Shown: positions 33,001-44,582 of the stretch, one piece after another | Position numbering within the stretch: position 1 is the first letter of the stretch | Layout: the number at the start of each line of letters is the position of its first letter | The notes under the pieces: generated by a model | Databases searched by the model: none | What the model saw: only the letters and a program-made list of their open reading frames with translations | Told to the model about the DNA's origin: nothing | Program-made: the position numbers and the translations under genes | Assembly (NCBI RefSeq): GCF_028583425.1 | Contig: NC_072797.1 | Location: 19,192,001-19,256,000, forward strand | Direction: 5' to 3' | Source: Eublepharis macularius | Lineage: Eukaryota > Chordata > Lepidosauria > Squamata > Eublepharidae | DNA length: 64,000 nt

Positions 33001-33584
33001 GAAGAATTATTGGGTCTAGGAAGGGAGGAGGCAGTGGAACAAGAGAACCAGGAGGCTGCGGAAAGACCAACAGACAATTCTGCACTGAGAGAAGCAGCAA
33101 AAGAAAGAGCCAAAGGCTGTAAGGTGGGAAGCCAGGGACATAGGAAGGGAAGTGTGGAAAACAGAGCGAAGCGCAAGAATGAGGAGATGAGAAGACCAGA
33201 CGGAGGCGTCTGAAAGGAGGCATTGCAGTTGACTGCAATTATGGCCGCATGCTTGTAGGGAGTCTGTAAAATATCACAACACTTGTGTTCAGAGCGTGCA
33301 TGAACAGATTAAGGGCCAGTTTGTACATTTAATGGAATTTAATGGAAACACTTTTCTTGGACTGTAGTTTGTCAGTCTGCTCTTCCTAATGCTGGTAGTG
33401 ACTGAGACAGAGAGGGAAAGAAATCTTGGGGCTATAGCTAGTTGAAAATGTCAACTCAGTGTGCGGGAGCAACGACAAAGGCATGTTCTTTGGTGCGAAT
33501 TATTAGGGAAGGCATTGAAAATGAAATGGGCAAAAATGTAATGCCCCCTAGGGTGCAACTTCCTTTGGAGTACTGAGCTTGCTG

Positions 33585-34375
33585 TATCTTAAAAGGGATA
33601 TTGCAGCACTGGAAAAGGGCAACCCAGATGATTAAGGGGTTTGGACATCTTTTATATAAGGAGAGGCTAAACGAGTCTGGGAGTTCTGATTTTAGAAATG
33701 GATGACTGGGTGGGGACGTGATAGAGGTTTATAAAATTATGCTTGGGACAGAGAGAGCAGATATGGAGAACTTATTCTCCCTCTCCCATATTACTTGGAC
33801 TCAGGGACACCCAATAAAATTGATAGGCAGGAGATGCCGGATGGACAAAAGGCAATACTTCTTTATTCAGTGAGTTATTTAATTGTGGTGTTCGATGTTC
33901 TAGTGGACCTAACACCGATGGCTTTAACGGGGGATGAGACAGATTCGTAGGTGGTGGAACTGTGTCAGATAGGACAATTTCATCAGACTTCAGAAGCTAA
34001 GTTGGGTCAATACTTGGATGGGAGATCCACCCACCCACCCCCAGGAAGACTGGAGTTGATCTGGAAAGGAAGGCTATGGAAAACCACCTCTGCTTCTCAT
34101 TTGCCTTGAAAACCCTTGCTGAGGTCACCATAATTTGGTTCCAACTTGACAGCACATTCATACATAGACAGATTCATGGAAGATATGTCCACACTACATA
34201 TGATGACTAAAAGGAACCTACATAGGCAGAGGCTGTGAACATCTGGATATCAGGGCTAGAAGGTAAGCCTCAGCCTCCATGCCCTGTTTGTTGGTTCTGC
34301 AGGATAAGTGGTTAACTGCTGTGTGACTGCTGAGCCGCTGATCTGATCCAGCCACTGATCTTGTTACATTCTTAC
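33585..34375 (+). mobile_element. L2/CR1-like LINE 3' end, split by a SINE
   Basis: The plus strand resembles the ORF2 C-terminus and 3' UTR of a common sauropsid LINE: AGGAGAGGCTAAACGAGTCT, TTATAAAATTATGCTTGGGA and GGACACCCAATAAAATTGAT, then after the insertion GACAGATTCATGGAAGATAT and CTGATCTGATCCAGCCACTG. ACAGATTCGTAG and ACAGATTCATGG flank the insertion as a probable target duplication. Confidence 0.65.
33965..34168 (+). repeat. 5S-derived SINE nested in a LINE
   Basis: CAGAAGCTAAGTTGGGTCAA and TACTTGGATGGGAGATCCAC correspond to the 5S rRNA 3' half (GAAGCTAAGC, TTGGATGGGAGACC). The BovB-like tail (AAAACCACCTCTGCTTCTCA, TTGACAGCACATTCATACAT) follows. Confidence 0.7.
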
Positions 34376-34759
34376 GGTAATGGTAAATTGAACTCTCCAT
34401 GAAAAATCTCCTTGCACATGAAAAGATAGCATATCAAGGAGAATAAATACACTGGCTACAACACGGCAATTCATCTGGAATTGAACTCAGTGAAGCTATG
34501 TGTTCAGATACTGGCTTATAATGTGCCAGAATACTTTTCCATTGATTGGGTAATATGACTGCTCCTTTGTGGTGCAATCCTAAGGAGAGTTATATGCTTC
34601 CAAGCCCATTGGCTTCAATGGATTTACAAAGATGGAATTCTGCATAGGATGGCATTGTTAGTGCCCGATTCTTCTTGCCTGTAATAGAATGAATCATTTT
34701 GGCCTTTAAACCCTGAAATGCAATCATTGACAGTATGGATGTCTGCTTCTTTGTCACAG

Positions 34760-34882
34760 GTCCCAGTTTGCACTGAAGTTCCTCGATCCTTCCTTTGTGC
34801 CCAATACAAACTCCATGAACCAAGAGCTGCAAGATAAAACTCCCAAGTGGACATTCAACAGAACGGCATTCTTACAACAAAG
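34760..34882 (+). CDS. ST8SIA3: ST8SIA3 coding exon 2 (residues 60-101)
   Basis: This exon encodes the lumenal stem leading to the catalytic domain: SQFALKFLDPSFVPNTNSMN, QELQDKTPKW, TFNRTAFLQQ. It holds an N-glycosylation sequon at N93 (NRT). The acceptor is TTGTCACAG|G and the donor AG|GTGAGA; both sides are phase 2, so the 123-bp exon adds 41 codons without shifting frame. Compared with the human protein as I recall it, there are a few substitutions in this less constrained stem and no length change. There are no stops, and the frame joins exons 1 and 3 cleanly. Confidence 0.96.
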
Positions 34883-35811
34883 GTGAGAGAGGCAAGCAAG
34901 CCAAAATGATACCTTAGAAATCGTAAGAGCCCTTTGCTCTTCTGAATAATTGTTAGGCCAACAGATACTGTTGGATCCCATGACATGTTCCCACTAAGTT
35001 GGATCCTTCCACCAAGTCTTCCACCAACAGAAAAAGACTTCCTTCAGCAAAGACTTGCCTCCATCAGAGGAAGCCTTTCTCCATCAAAAAAAGGTCATTC
35101 TCCAACGGGGAAAGTATTTCTCTGTTGATGGAGGGCTTAGTAGAAGACTGTCATAGATTCCAGGTTAGTGGAAGGGAGTCATAGGCTCCAGCCCAGTCTG
35201 TGCTCTTGGGGGTTTTAAGAACACAAGCCACTACCTAAACTATGAATAATTGACCAAAGCTTTCAGAAGTTCAGGTTTTTCAAATGCCAGAATTGCCTTG
35301 AAGGGAAGATAGAATACTAAACTGGCCAATACCAGTCACTTCTTTCTGTTTTGTGTCAGTGGGATAAATCCACCCACCTTTTCCACTGGTGAAAAAGGGA
35401 GGAGGGGACCAAGATTGGCTACACTGGGGAACATGGGACCTGCATGGCCCAAGCCGTGTAGGTCAGTGACTGTAGTAAGGAGGAGAATTGGAGAAGACTG
35501 AGCAAAAACGTTGGCTGGATGTGACGCAATATGGTATTATTACAGATCAGTAAGCAATGATTTGGTTAGTTCCAAATCAAGTCTGTGAAGTCCACTTTTT
35601 CCCACATATATATGCCTCCTTCCAGTATTGGCTTCTTATATCCCACTCCCCTGCATTCCAGTGCTTCTTCAAAGCCTGGCTACATGTTACCCCCACCGCA
35701 TCAGAGCACTCCCATCACATCAGAGCTCTGTTGGAGAGACTTCTGAAGGCTAGAGATAGTGAAAAAGAGCCAACCATCTTCAGTCATTTATCTCCTCTTA
35801 TCTTTGATGGA

Positions 35812-36064
35812 AAGCCAGTTTGGTGTAGTGGTTAAGAGCGCAGGACTCTAATCTGGAGAGCCGGGTTTGATTCCTCACTCCTCCACTTGAAGCCAGCTGG
35901 GTGACCTTGGGCTAGTCACAGCTCTCTGGAGCTCTCTCAGCCCCACCCACCTCACAGGGTGTTTTGTTGTGGGGATAATGGTAACATACTTTGTAAACTG
36001 CTCTGAGTGGGCATTAAGTTGTCCTGAAGGGCGGTATATAAATCAAATGTTGTTGTTGTTATTC
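35812..36064 (+). repeat. Sauria-type SINE, full length
   Basis: The tRNA-like head is GCCAGTTTGGTGTAGTGGTT with a B box GGGTTTGATTCCTC. The body is CACTTGAAGCCAGCTGGGTG and TCTCAGCCCCACCCACCTCA. The 3' end is GGGCGGTATATAAATCAAAT followed by (GTT)n. This is the best copy of the family in the window. Confidence 0.88.
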
Positions 36065-36396
36065 CTGGAGTTGGGAGGAAGATTGGAGTAGGAAAAGTTA
36101 GTCTCTAAGGAGAGAGAAATAGGGAGATACACAATGGAGTGAGACAGCCGGCAGTTCTTCTTTTGCCGTGTATGTGATTTTGATCCCCTTCAGCTTCCTC
36201 TGCTTTCAGACCTCTCTGCAAGCAGAGCTGTCATGTGATAATTGTTACATGTGCCCAGTCTCCAATGCATCCGTTCCCTACCTGCTAAGAGCACACAGGT
36301 TTTAGGTCTTGCATGAAGAACAAGAAACCGGATGAGATTGGGGAGAAGGGGGACAGTTTGGTCACATTATACCAAACTGTTGGATTGTGCTTATTC

Positions 36397-36757
36397 CAGG
36401 GGTGGCCAAACTTGCCTAATGTAAGAGCCACATGGCATAAATGTCAGATGTTTGAGAGCCACAAGACATGATGCATTGAAGTGACTTCAGAGGAAGAGGC
36501 GGGTTTGGGGGAGTGTCTTGAAAGTGGCATCACAGGAAGGGGTGGAGTTTTGGTGCAGTATGCTGGAAATGACAAGGAAAGAAAGGAAAGTGATGGGGAA
36601 AGACATGGAAAGAAAGAATGAAAGAAGAGAAGGAAGGGAAATAAACGAAACTAAAATAAACTGTACAGCCACGGCGATACTCAGAGACCTCTGGGAGCTG
36701 CACAATATGTCTAGAAGAGCTGCATGTGGCTCCCGAGCCACAGTTTTGCCACCCCTG
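36397..36757. mobile_element. hAT-type MITE (CAGGGGTGGCCAAAC termini)
   Basis: The left terminus is CAGGGGTGGCCAAACTTGCC and the right terminus AGTTTTGCCACCCCTG. The perfect 8-bp duplication GCTTATTC is at 36389-36396 and 36758-36765. AGAGCCACATG occurs near the left end, with a complementary-sense AGAGCTGCATGTGGCTC near the right. The interior at 36570-36640 is purine-rich. It is 361 bp without coding capacity. Confidence 0.9.
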
Positions 36758-37797
36758 GCTTATTCTGTCGAAGATAATACTTGGATTGATAGAACTATTC
36801 CACAGGGTTTGGAACATTAGTAATATTAGTCAGGTCATAATGTTGTCATTAGCCACAGTTAAGAAACTGAGAGCCAGCCTCAAGATCTCACAATCTCAGA
36901 TTCCAGCTTGTTTCTTCCTTGGAGAAAATCCTTCCCCTCTCAGATTAGCAAACAATATCTTATCATGTTGCTAATTAACAAACACTGGGTTAGTCTTAGT
37001 ACCGCTTAAGGTTGGTGTAGATATATTCCTTAAGCATCGTTAAGGCAGGAGGGAAGAATTCACTCCCCAAAAGGGAAAGATATTGGGGGAATAAGTACAC
37101 TGTCTTGTGGCCTAATCCTGATCTCTTAATTATGAGTCAGAATAAAGTCCCCCAAAGCTCAAGAAGTGATCATAATCAGAAATTACATATTTTTTTTCAC
37201 TCAGATGGATTGTGTGCTTTCAAGCCCAAGAAATTCTTCTTGGACAGCTAGAGTCAAGTGCAATAAAAAGCTGTTCTCCAAGATTTTGGCTGTTAATCTG
37301 ATTGCAAATTATTTGGCATTGTACAAACAAGAAGCAACATTGGAGATTGCTTAATTTTTAATACTGAGATGGCAAAAGAAACACAGGGTTTTGCAAGTTG
37401 CCATCATCCTGTTTTGAGAAAGAGATTAAGAAAATAGGAACTCGTTTCATCAAACAAAAGAAGATGATTAAACTGTGAAGTACTTCAGGTAACAGCCAAA
37501 GAGGGGGTTTTGGCCACATTTTGGACATTCATGGTGTTAACCTGTTACTTTGGGATCTCTCTAGAGCTTTCTAACGACTGTAATATTTACATTGCAATCT
37601 TACCGCCTTTTAAGTCTGTTGAAGCCAAGGGATTTAGAAGGATGTAATTCTACTTAGATCTACATTCTTAATGGCTGGAGTGAGATGCAAAACGTATCTC
37701 ATACTTCATACTCTTCACCACAATACCTGTAGTAGGATTAAGAAAGGGATTCACCACTTTGTTGGGGAAAGCAGTATATTTCGTATATTTCTTTGAT

Positions 37798-37957
37798 GGT
37801 TGGTTGGTTGGTTGGTTGGTTGGTTGGTTGGTTGGTTGGTTGGTTGGTTGGTTGGTTGGTTGGTTGGTTGGTTGGTTCGTTGGTTCGTTGGTTCGTTGGT
37901 TCGTTGGTTCGTTGGTTCGTTGGTTCGTTGGTTCGTTGGTTCGTTGGTTCGTTGGTT
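37798..37957. repeat. GGTT / GGTTCGTT composite tandem array
   Basis: About 80 bp of pure (GGTT)n switches abruptly near 37877 to about ten units of the 8-mer GGTTCGTT, then reverts to GGTT for one unit. It makes long open frames on both strands (poly-WLVG or poly-NQPT), which are artefacts. Confidence 0.95.
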
Positions 37958-38324
37958 GCATACAATTGCAAGTTCAGGGAATTGGGCACATCATCCAGGA
38001 CCAAAAGAAACAAGAGGAAAAAGAGCAGGGTAAAATTCCCTATCATATTTCATGTTTGTCTGTGGAAAAGCGTGTTTAGTTTTCGAAATCTTTCATGTGG
38101 AACTCTGAATGCGTAACAATGTCAGAGCTTGGCTTCTGAATGATTTGTCGCAGTTTGGAGGGGAAAAGAGATTTTGGTTTAGGGGATTTTTATCACATTA
38201 CAGATGCTAATTTTCCGCACTTCACACCCAGGCTCTATTAGCATGTATTATAGCTAGCTTCCTAACACTCTAGTTTGCAATACCCCTCTCACCCTCTGCC
38301 TGGATTTTAAAGACTCTTGCCTTT

Positions 38325-38435
38325 CTCCAGTCCTCATATCTGACACAGGGAGCATTGACTCTCAGAAGCTCATACCTTGGAAATCTAGTTGGTCTTTAAT
38401 GTGCTTTTGGACCCAGATCTTGCTCTTCTGTCTCA
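38325..38435 (+). mobile_element. Penelope-like element end with decayed hammerhead
   Basis: CATATCTGACACAGGGAGCA, GACTCTCAGAAGCTCATACC and AATCTAGTTGGTCTTTAATG are the end sequence. Stem II GGGAG/CTCTC is intact, but CTGANGA is broken (CTGACAC) and GAAA reads AGAA. Confidence 0.6.
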
Positions 38436-38530
38436 CAGGGTTGTTGTAAGGATAAAATGGAGGAGAGGAGCATGATGTAAGCCACTTTGGGTCCCCATTG
38501 GAAAGAAACGGAGGATATGAATGAAGAAAA
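38436..38530 (+). repeat. SINE 3' half
   Basis: CAGGGTTGTTGTAAGGATAA, TGTAAGCCACTTTGGGTCCC and GGATATGAATGAAG match the tRNA-SINE body at 28560-28660. Confidence 0.65.
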
Positions 38531-38599
38531 TTAAAAAATCAGTTCTCCCTAGTGTGACAAGTAACACTTACCCCCAGCCTGAGCTGTTCCTTGGGAGAG

Positions 38600-39560
38600 G
38601 AGCCCACAAGCAACGCCAATAAGTAATGAAATAAACCCAAGTTGTTTTCTTGTCTCTCGATGATGAGCAAATGGAAACTATAATGTTTTTTTAACTGGCC
38701 TTATTCACATTAAGGGAAACTCCAAAGCCTTCTTAATATTCGTAATTGACCACGCGCTTCCCCAAATAGGATATTAAAGAGTCATGTGTCTGCAGAGGGG
38801 AGACAGATGAATGTCGCTCAGAGATGCCAAATGAGGATACTGGAAGCGCTCGCATCAAAACTTCAAGCACATTATCGTTAATGTCATTTAAGATCGCTTT
38901 CTTAGCCCTGCGTTGGTTGCTCAAGGAATCAGCGGCATTTCTTTGCAAAGCTCTTTCCTGGCCCCAGAAATGCAAAATATATACCTCCAGAGTTTTATTG
39001 GCTTAAAAATGTTCTTGTAAATTGTATTATGATCACAATCCCAAACTAAATGTGTTCCATTTCAAGTTCTAATAAGAGCCTGACAAATAAGCATCCCTGC
39101 CCAGAGCCTTGACAATGCTAGTTTCTTTATTACTCTGCTCAATCACTCGTTTTTTATGTTTTGGAGACCACAAAAATGTATTACTGGAGCTGCCGTATTT
39201 ACTTCAATTAATCGGCTACATTAATTGATTTTTTGGGGAGATCAACTTGAAAAAAGGCAGCTCAGATTAATCGGGAGACTGAACTTAAAGGTTGTTAATT
39301 ATTTTTAATTCGGGTACATATAAAAAGTACAGGCGGCAAGTACCATTTTAAAAGGAGAATTTGGTCCTTAGACATGAGAATGCCTGTTCTAAGACAATGC
39401 CTGCTATAATCCATCAGTATATCATCACAAAAAGAAACACCAAGGAATGTATGCTTTTACTAGACTTACTGTTTTCCTCATAATTAAATATATACAGATA
39501 ATCAATGACTTAATCACAAAATCAGCAAACTTGTGCCATTTGTTGTCTACAGTTTCTTTA
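38600..39560. other. Unique AT-rich intronic block, possible conserved element
   Basis: This is repeat-free as far as I can see, inside intron 2. It has homeodomain-type words (CAATTAATC at 39208-39216, ATTAATTGATTTT near 39220-39232, GATTAATCGG near 39266) and no open frame of interest. Conservation cannot be judged here. Confidence 0.35.
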
Positions 39561-40029
39561 ACGGGTGTGTGATGGACTCAGCTTCAAATGCTGGTATTGC
39601 TGGGCAGTAAAGAGGGGGGATGATTGACATATTCCCCCCTCCTCCTTCTGTGGCTAGCCTGAAATGGCAGTTGGTGATGGAATGTTGAAGTGACAGTTGG
39701 TGCTAGCAGAGGGAGGGGTTGACAGTTGGAATAAACTGAAGAGAGAAAAGAGTTGGAGTCTGGCTTCTGACCAGAGAGGGTCAGCCACAGAGTCCTCTGT
39801 GTGAAAAAGGAAAGAGAAGGTGTACCCTTACAAGAGAAATCATAATGTTTATGAAGCACTTTCCGTCCTTGGACTGAAGTGGGAAAGACAGCACTAACTT
39901 CTGCATAGACACAAGAGATCTGGGAATTGTTGTGTGCCAAGGAAGTGGATAGAAAGGAGTCTCCCCTTCTGCAACAGGAACAGGGTTGTAGCTTGTCCAT
40001 AACTAGGAGTTATCCTGCCCAGTATCGAA

Positions 40030-40120
40030 GATCAGGGGGTGGGGCCACCAGCCATGTGACCATTTTCTCCGAGGGCAACCCACTGAGTTCCACCACCTCT
40101 TTTCCCAGAAAAAAGCCCTG
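40030..40120 (-). mobile_element. Half of a foldback hAT MITE
   Basis: GATCAGGGGGTGGGGCCACC through CCAGAAAAAAGCCCTG is one arm of the CAGGGCTTTTTTTC element. The other arm is absent. Confidence 0.8.
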
Positions 40121-40234
40121 GATGTAGGGATAATGTAAGCAGAGCAGAATGCCCTTGCCTGCTGGCCCTTGCAATCTAAGTTTGGTGATGGGGAAGCCAG
40201 CAAAGCTAGAGAAGGGAGAAGAGGAAAGTATAAC

Positions 40235-40430
40235 AAGTGAGAGCCAAAGAGTTGACTAGGTCCTGGGAGACCCGGGTTCAAATCCCCACTCAGCCATGAA
40301 GACCAGTGGGTAACCTTGGTCTGATCTCTACCTAACCTACTTCACAGGATTGTTCTGAGAATATTATGGGAGGAGGGGAGAACCAAGAATGCCACCCTGA
40401 GCTCCTTGGAGAAACTGAGGGATAACACAT
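40235..40430 (+). repeat. tRNA-derived SINE, diverged
   Basis: GAGCCAAAGAGTTGACTAGG is the head and CCCGGGTTCAAATCCCCACT the B box. The body CTACCTAACCTACTTCACAG follows, with a diverged tail. Confidence 0.65.
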
Positions 40431-40984
40431 GCCACATCAGTATTATGGGATGTGGCAATTAGGGTCAGGGGATGTGCACCATGAGACATGCATTACCCAA
40501 CCCTATCTCTTTAATCTGATTTCTGTGTAATGGAAAGAAAGGGAGAGCACAAGCATTTAGGGTGAGGAGAGTCCTAATTAATCCATTAGAATACTAATAC
40601 AAGCTACATTTACTGATAATAGTTAACAAAGATATTAGCCGTCACACCAGCAACTGAAATCTGACATCCTCTCTTCTGCATGTGCAAAAAGGGGTTGGAA
40701 AAGAACCCAGATTGGAGATACTCACAAATCCCAAAGCATACGATGAAGCAACAGGAACAAGATGGACAAATATAAAACCTTGCTAGCTTAAGACCTGTAC
40801 TCATGACCTACTTTGGAGGATGGTCACTGATCTCCTAGAGATCCCCTCAACATTGGCAGCTAACTAGCCATTGGAAAGAAAGGCTGAATAACTTTGGGTA
40901 GGTTCCATCTATGATGTTATGATGAACCATTTGAGGTACAGGTCTTCATATCCTCTCTGTTGTTACAACTTCCTTGTGTGTATG

Positions 40985-41045
40985 TTATGTGCTGTCAAGT
41001 TGCCTCGAACCTATGGTGACCCTATGAATGAATGATTACTGGAGT
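40985..41045 (-). mobile_element. BovB LINE 3' terminus
   Basis: GTGCTGTCAAGTTGCCTCGA and TATGGTGACCCTATGAATGA are the complement of the BovB 3' end. Confidence 0.65.
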
Positions 41046-41614
41046 CCTTTCCCCCCAGTAACAGAGATCTCATCCATAATATTACTGGCTCCAAAAAGAA
41101 GATAATAGATTTCTACTTCATATAATGGCTCTTTGTGTGTTATAATAGATGAGATCTGGTAGCACTACAACAAACAAAATGTAAACATGTAAACAACAAT
41201 CACAAAACACACAAACTTAAAACAGAAAACTGAGCACATTTCCAATAACAAATAACATTTTCAATAACAAAGTCTTCATCGGTGGTCAATTGAATAATGT
41301 TAAAAATATTAAGAGGTTATTATAATGGGACCCCATAGATTGAACGTGTCTGCTCCTGTGACCAGAAATCTATTGAGGACCTAGCCCATGTGGTTTTCCA
41401 GGGGCCCAAGGTTTGTAGTAGAACATGAATGATATCTTGGGAATATCTTCTCACGATATCCGAGGAGATTGGACCAGAGCAAACTTATAATAAATGGGTA
41501 AAATTTGGGAGGCATCAGAATTTGGGAGGCATTTTGGTCTGACAGGAGAGTAAAGATGGGGAATTCGTGCTCCATGAGCAAAAATCTTTGCATCCATGGA
41601 CATTCTAGTCTGGA
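41046..41614. other. Intronic DNA, nothing recognised
   Basis: AT-rich, without recognised repeats or exons. Confidence 0.35.
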
Positions 41615-41622
41615 TCCAAGCC

Positions 41623-42071
41623 CAGGGGTCATTTCATAGAAAAAGAGCTGGAGGAACTCATTAGCATAACTCATTAGCATAACTCATTGGCATATGCCAC
41701 GCCCCTTGCCATCACCGGAAGTGTGTTATTAGCATGACTGATTTGCATATACCATACCCCCTGACATCACCTATCCTGGCTGTTTTGGACCCAATCCTGG
41801 CCATTCAGGGCCAAAATTGAGCCCAAAATGGCAAAAAGGGGCTGAAAATGGCCAAAAAGGGGCCCAAAATGGTCAGGATTGGGCCGCTGCGGAGTGGGAG
41901 AGTGATCCACCACCTGTCAGAGGCCCGATCCAGGCTGTTTCGGCCCCAATCCAGGCTGAAATGGGCCCAAAATGGCTGAGAGTCAGATGGGAGGGGGGCA
42001 CCTGACACATGACCTCTTGGGGGAACTGCCGGACCTGCGTTCCTGTGTGTTCCCCCTCGAAATGAGCCCTG
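41623..42071. mobile_element. hAT-type MITE (CAGGGNTCATTTC termini)
   Basis: It begins CAGGGGTCATTTCATAGAAA and ends CTCGAAATGAGCCCTG. The perfect 8-bp duplication TCCAAGCC is at 41615-41622 and 42072-42079. Inside, ACTCATTAGCATA is tandemly repeated and GGCCCAAAATGG-type units repeat, as in the element at 10233-10874. Confidence 0.9.
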
Positions 42072-42654
42072 TCCAAGCCTATAAGTTTCCCCATTTATTT
42101 ATTTTTTAAATGTTGCATTCCCAACACCTGGGCCTCATGGGAGCTGTTGTTCCCACAGATGGTAATGTATATAATAATAAAAGGATGTGTCTGCCTGTCC
42201 ATCTGTGGCAGGCATAACTAATCTGAAAATAAAGGTAGGAGTCCTTTGGGCACCAGTTTCAGAATGATTGTGCAAGTTGTAGTGCCACATATGAAGGAAA
42301 TGAGAACGTGCTGAGCCAGGTTATCTCAAGGTTATCCTCGCCCCCATGCTATTTGCCGTGGAAGCTAAAGTTCTTTGTTTGTGTTTAGGCGTAACACATC
42401 AGAACATCAAGCTTAGGTGTTTGAAAATTGGCTGTCAGCTTCGAGAAGAGGATGGGACTTGCAGTGTCAAAAATGACAGGAGTCAGAATCTCCTGGCCCA
42501 GATTAACGCCCAAACATCCTTGTGCTATCTGCCATGGAACCAAAAATTTACTCATAAGGAAGCAGAAAGGTGAAAGCAGCACATACAGGGAAGGTGGAAA
42601 ACGTTCCCTCTGTTTCAAACAACCCAGGAGGTTTAAAGACTTCCCTGAGCCATC

Positions 42655-42865
42655 AGAGCCCGTGGGGTTTAGTGTTAGAACGTGGGACTGGAAGCAAAGA
42701 GCCCTGGGTTCCAATCCCACCTCTGCCACAGATGGTTGCTGGGTTACCTTCAGCCAGTCACACCCTCAGTGTAAACTACCCCACAGGGTTGTTGTGAGGA
42801 TAAAATAGAGCAAAAGAAAACAATATAAGCCATTTTGGGTCCCTGAGGAGAAAGGCAGGTGTGAC
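42655..42865 (+). repeat. tRNA-derived SINE
   Basis: The head is CCCGTGGGGTTTAGTGTTAG, the B box TGGGTTCCAATCCCACCTCT, the body CACAGGGTTGTTGTGAGGAT and the tail TTGGGTCCCTGAGGAGAAAG. Confidence 0.75.
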
Positions 42866-43019
42866 ATACGTTATGAATCTAATTTTGACTACAGTTGGCA
42901 AAAAATATAAATACATTTAAAAACCAGAAAACACCACAAATACATACAAAACAGTGTTACGAGCACAGGAAGCTACGGGGTTGGCAAAGGGAGCAAGTGG
43001 GGTCACCTCTAGTAATGTA

Positions 43020-43085
43020 ACAAAACTTTATTTTATTTTATTTATTTCATTTATTGTCCACCTTTCTCACTGAGCTGAGGAGATT
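43020..43085 (-). mobile_element. LINE 3' terminal fragment
   Basis: TTATTTCATTTATTGTCCAC and CTTTCTCACTGAGCTG are the complement of the GAGAAAGGCGGACNATAAAT terminus. Confidence 0.6.
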
Positions 43086-43336
43086 AACTGCTTCTGTTAC
43101 TCTCACCAAATTATGTTCATATGCTTTGTTTGGTAAAAATTGTTAGATAAGAGAAACTAATTGTTAGATAAGAGAAACTTTGAAAAACAATGGAGAGTTC
43201 TTCAAGGAAGGTTTCAAACTTATGCTCTTTTTTCCCAAAATTAGTTGCAAATTCTTCTCAAAACAAAGCCAATCACGCAACATGGGAAACTGTGATCTTT
43301 CTTTTTAATGAAATTTTTGTTTTGTTTTGCTTTCAG

Positions 43337-43894
43337 GCGAGAAATTCTTCAAAATGTTGATGTGGTCAAAAACTTTTCTTTGACCAAGAGCATGGTTCGG
43401 ATTGGACAGCTGATGCACTACGATTATTCCAGCCATAAATATGTTTTCTCCATTAGCAATAACTTCCGAGCACTGCTTCCAGACGTCTCGCCCATTCAGA
43501 ATAAGCACTATAATATTTGTGCTGTTGTTGGAAATAGCGGGATCCTGGTGGGCAGTCAATGCGGGCAGGAAATCGATAAATCTGATTTCGTTTTCCGTTG
43601 CAATTTTGCTCCCACTGAGGCATTCCAGAAAGATGTTGGCAGGAAAACCAACCTGACCACCTTCAACCCAAGCATTCTGGAGAAATATTACAACAACCTT
43701 CTGACCATTCAAGATCGCAATAACTTTTTTCTCAGCTTGAAAAAGCTTGATGGAGCCATTCTCTGGATCCCAGCCTTTTTCTTCCATACGTCAGCCACTG
43801 TCACAAGAACATTGGTTGACTTCTTTATTGAGCATCGAGGACAATTAAAAGTCCAGTTGGCCTGGCCAGGAAATATAATGCAACATGTCAACAA
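43337..43894 (+). CDS. ST8SIA3: ST8SIA3 coding exon 3 (residues 101-287)
   Basis: This exon carries most of the catalytic domain. It reads REILQNVDVVKNFSLTKSMV, IGQLMHYDYSSHKYVFSISN, then sialylmotif L (YNICAVVGNSGILVGSQCGQ, EIDKSDFVFRCNFAPTEAFQ; about residues 159-200), which binds CMP-sialic acid. C162 and C176 are present; in the family they pair with the later cysteines C313 and C379. Sequons are at N113 (NFS), N160 (NIC) and N206 (NLT). It ends KVQLAWPGNIMQHVNK. The acceptor is CTTTCAG|G; the donor is AA|GTAGGT, so codon 287 is split. Length (558 bp) and numbering agree with a 380-residue protein. Confidence 0.97.
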
Positions 43895-44582
43895 GTAGGT
43901 ATCGTTCTTGCGTTTATCTCACTCGTTGATGTTTCTCTTCTGTAATTGATGAGCAGGGTCCAGAATCACTGAGTTTTAAGATTCAGTGGATTGTCTACTA
44001 CAACTCACTGTACTGTTTCCAACCATCCATGCACAGAAAGCGCATAGAGTTTTCCAGCTTTCCTCTCCATTCCTGTAGCCCCTTCCGAGCCCTGGAAAGA
44101 TGGTCCCTGATTTGTAGGATCAATGCAGAGAAAGAGTCATGCAGGACAGCGGGGTCAGGTCAGGAAGGACAAGGAGGTGAAGCCCATTCTGTTCTTCAAC
44201 TGATTCACACTTGTGGAAGGAGGAGTAATTTCATCCCCTTGTCCCCCTGCCCCCCAACCCACATGGCTATTCCTCTGCACAGGACCCATAACCCTGGGAA
44301 TTATCTCTCCCCATGTTGGAAGGGGCTGCAGGAACAGAGAAGAATGCAGGAAAACTCCATGTTACTTGCACAGAATGGTTGGGTACAGGCCTTTGGGCCA
44401 AGTCGGTATTGTTGGTTGTCAGTCCCACAGAAATCTGTGCAAGACTAGACCCCTGGGTGGATATAAGTAACATACACTTTGGAGGGGTTGGGGGAACTGT
44501 AGAATGAGAACCAGCAGGCAGAAACAAGAACATAGTCAATAATAAGCCAGTGCCAGGAGCTGTGAAAATTGGTCAAGGTGAT

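Larger units (their letters stand above)
30024..34759 (+). other. ST8SIA3: ST8SIA3 intron 1 (4.7 kb)
   Basis: It starts GTGAGTA and ends TTTGTCACAG. It contains mostly unrecognised sequence to about 33580: a purine-rich stretch at 32860-33200 without recognised domains, and a short palindromic CA/GT area at 30305-30345. A decayed LINE with a nested 5S-SINE follows at 33585-34375. Confidence 0.9.
34883..43336 (+). other. ST8SIA3: ST8SIA3 intron 2 (8.5 kb)
   Basis: It starts GTGAGAG and ends TTTGCTTTCAG. Inside are a Sauria SINE, two hAT elements with 8-bp duplications, a GGTT-based tandem array, a Penelope-like end, several SINEs and a unique AT-rich block at 38600-39560. About 34990-35180 repeats a TCCACCAA/CCATCA-rich word pattern without a clear unit. 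Confidence 0.9.

Noticed and set aside
32600..33213. Possible exon or retroelement gag-like coding in the purine-rich block
   Set aside because: The frames are Lys/Glu/Arg-rich from composition, with no recognisable motif, LTR or splice context.
35812..35890. tRNA gene
   Set aside because: The A and B boxes belong to the head of a Sauria SINE with full body and tail. No cloverleaf with an acceptor stem is formed.
37668..38116. Long open frames of NQPT or WLVG repeats
   Set aside because: They are the translation of the GGTT/GGTTCGTT tandem array in every frame without stops, with no gene context.
39584..40000. 138-codon minus-strand open frame in intron 2
   Set aside because: No domain, no splice sites, and it runs into a partial MITE. 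It is best explained as chance.
42165..42230. Possible Helitron 5' end (TATATAATAATAAAAGG)
   Set aside because: No TC terminus after an A, no matching 3' hairpin plus CTRR, and no second copy in the window.
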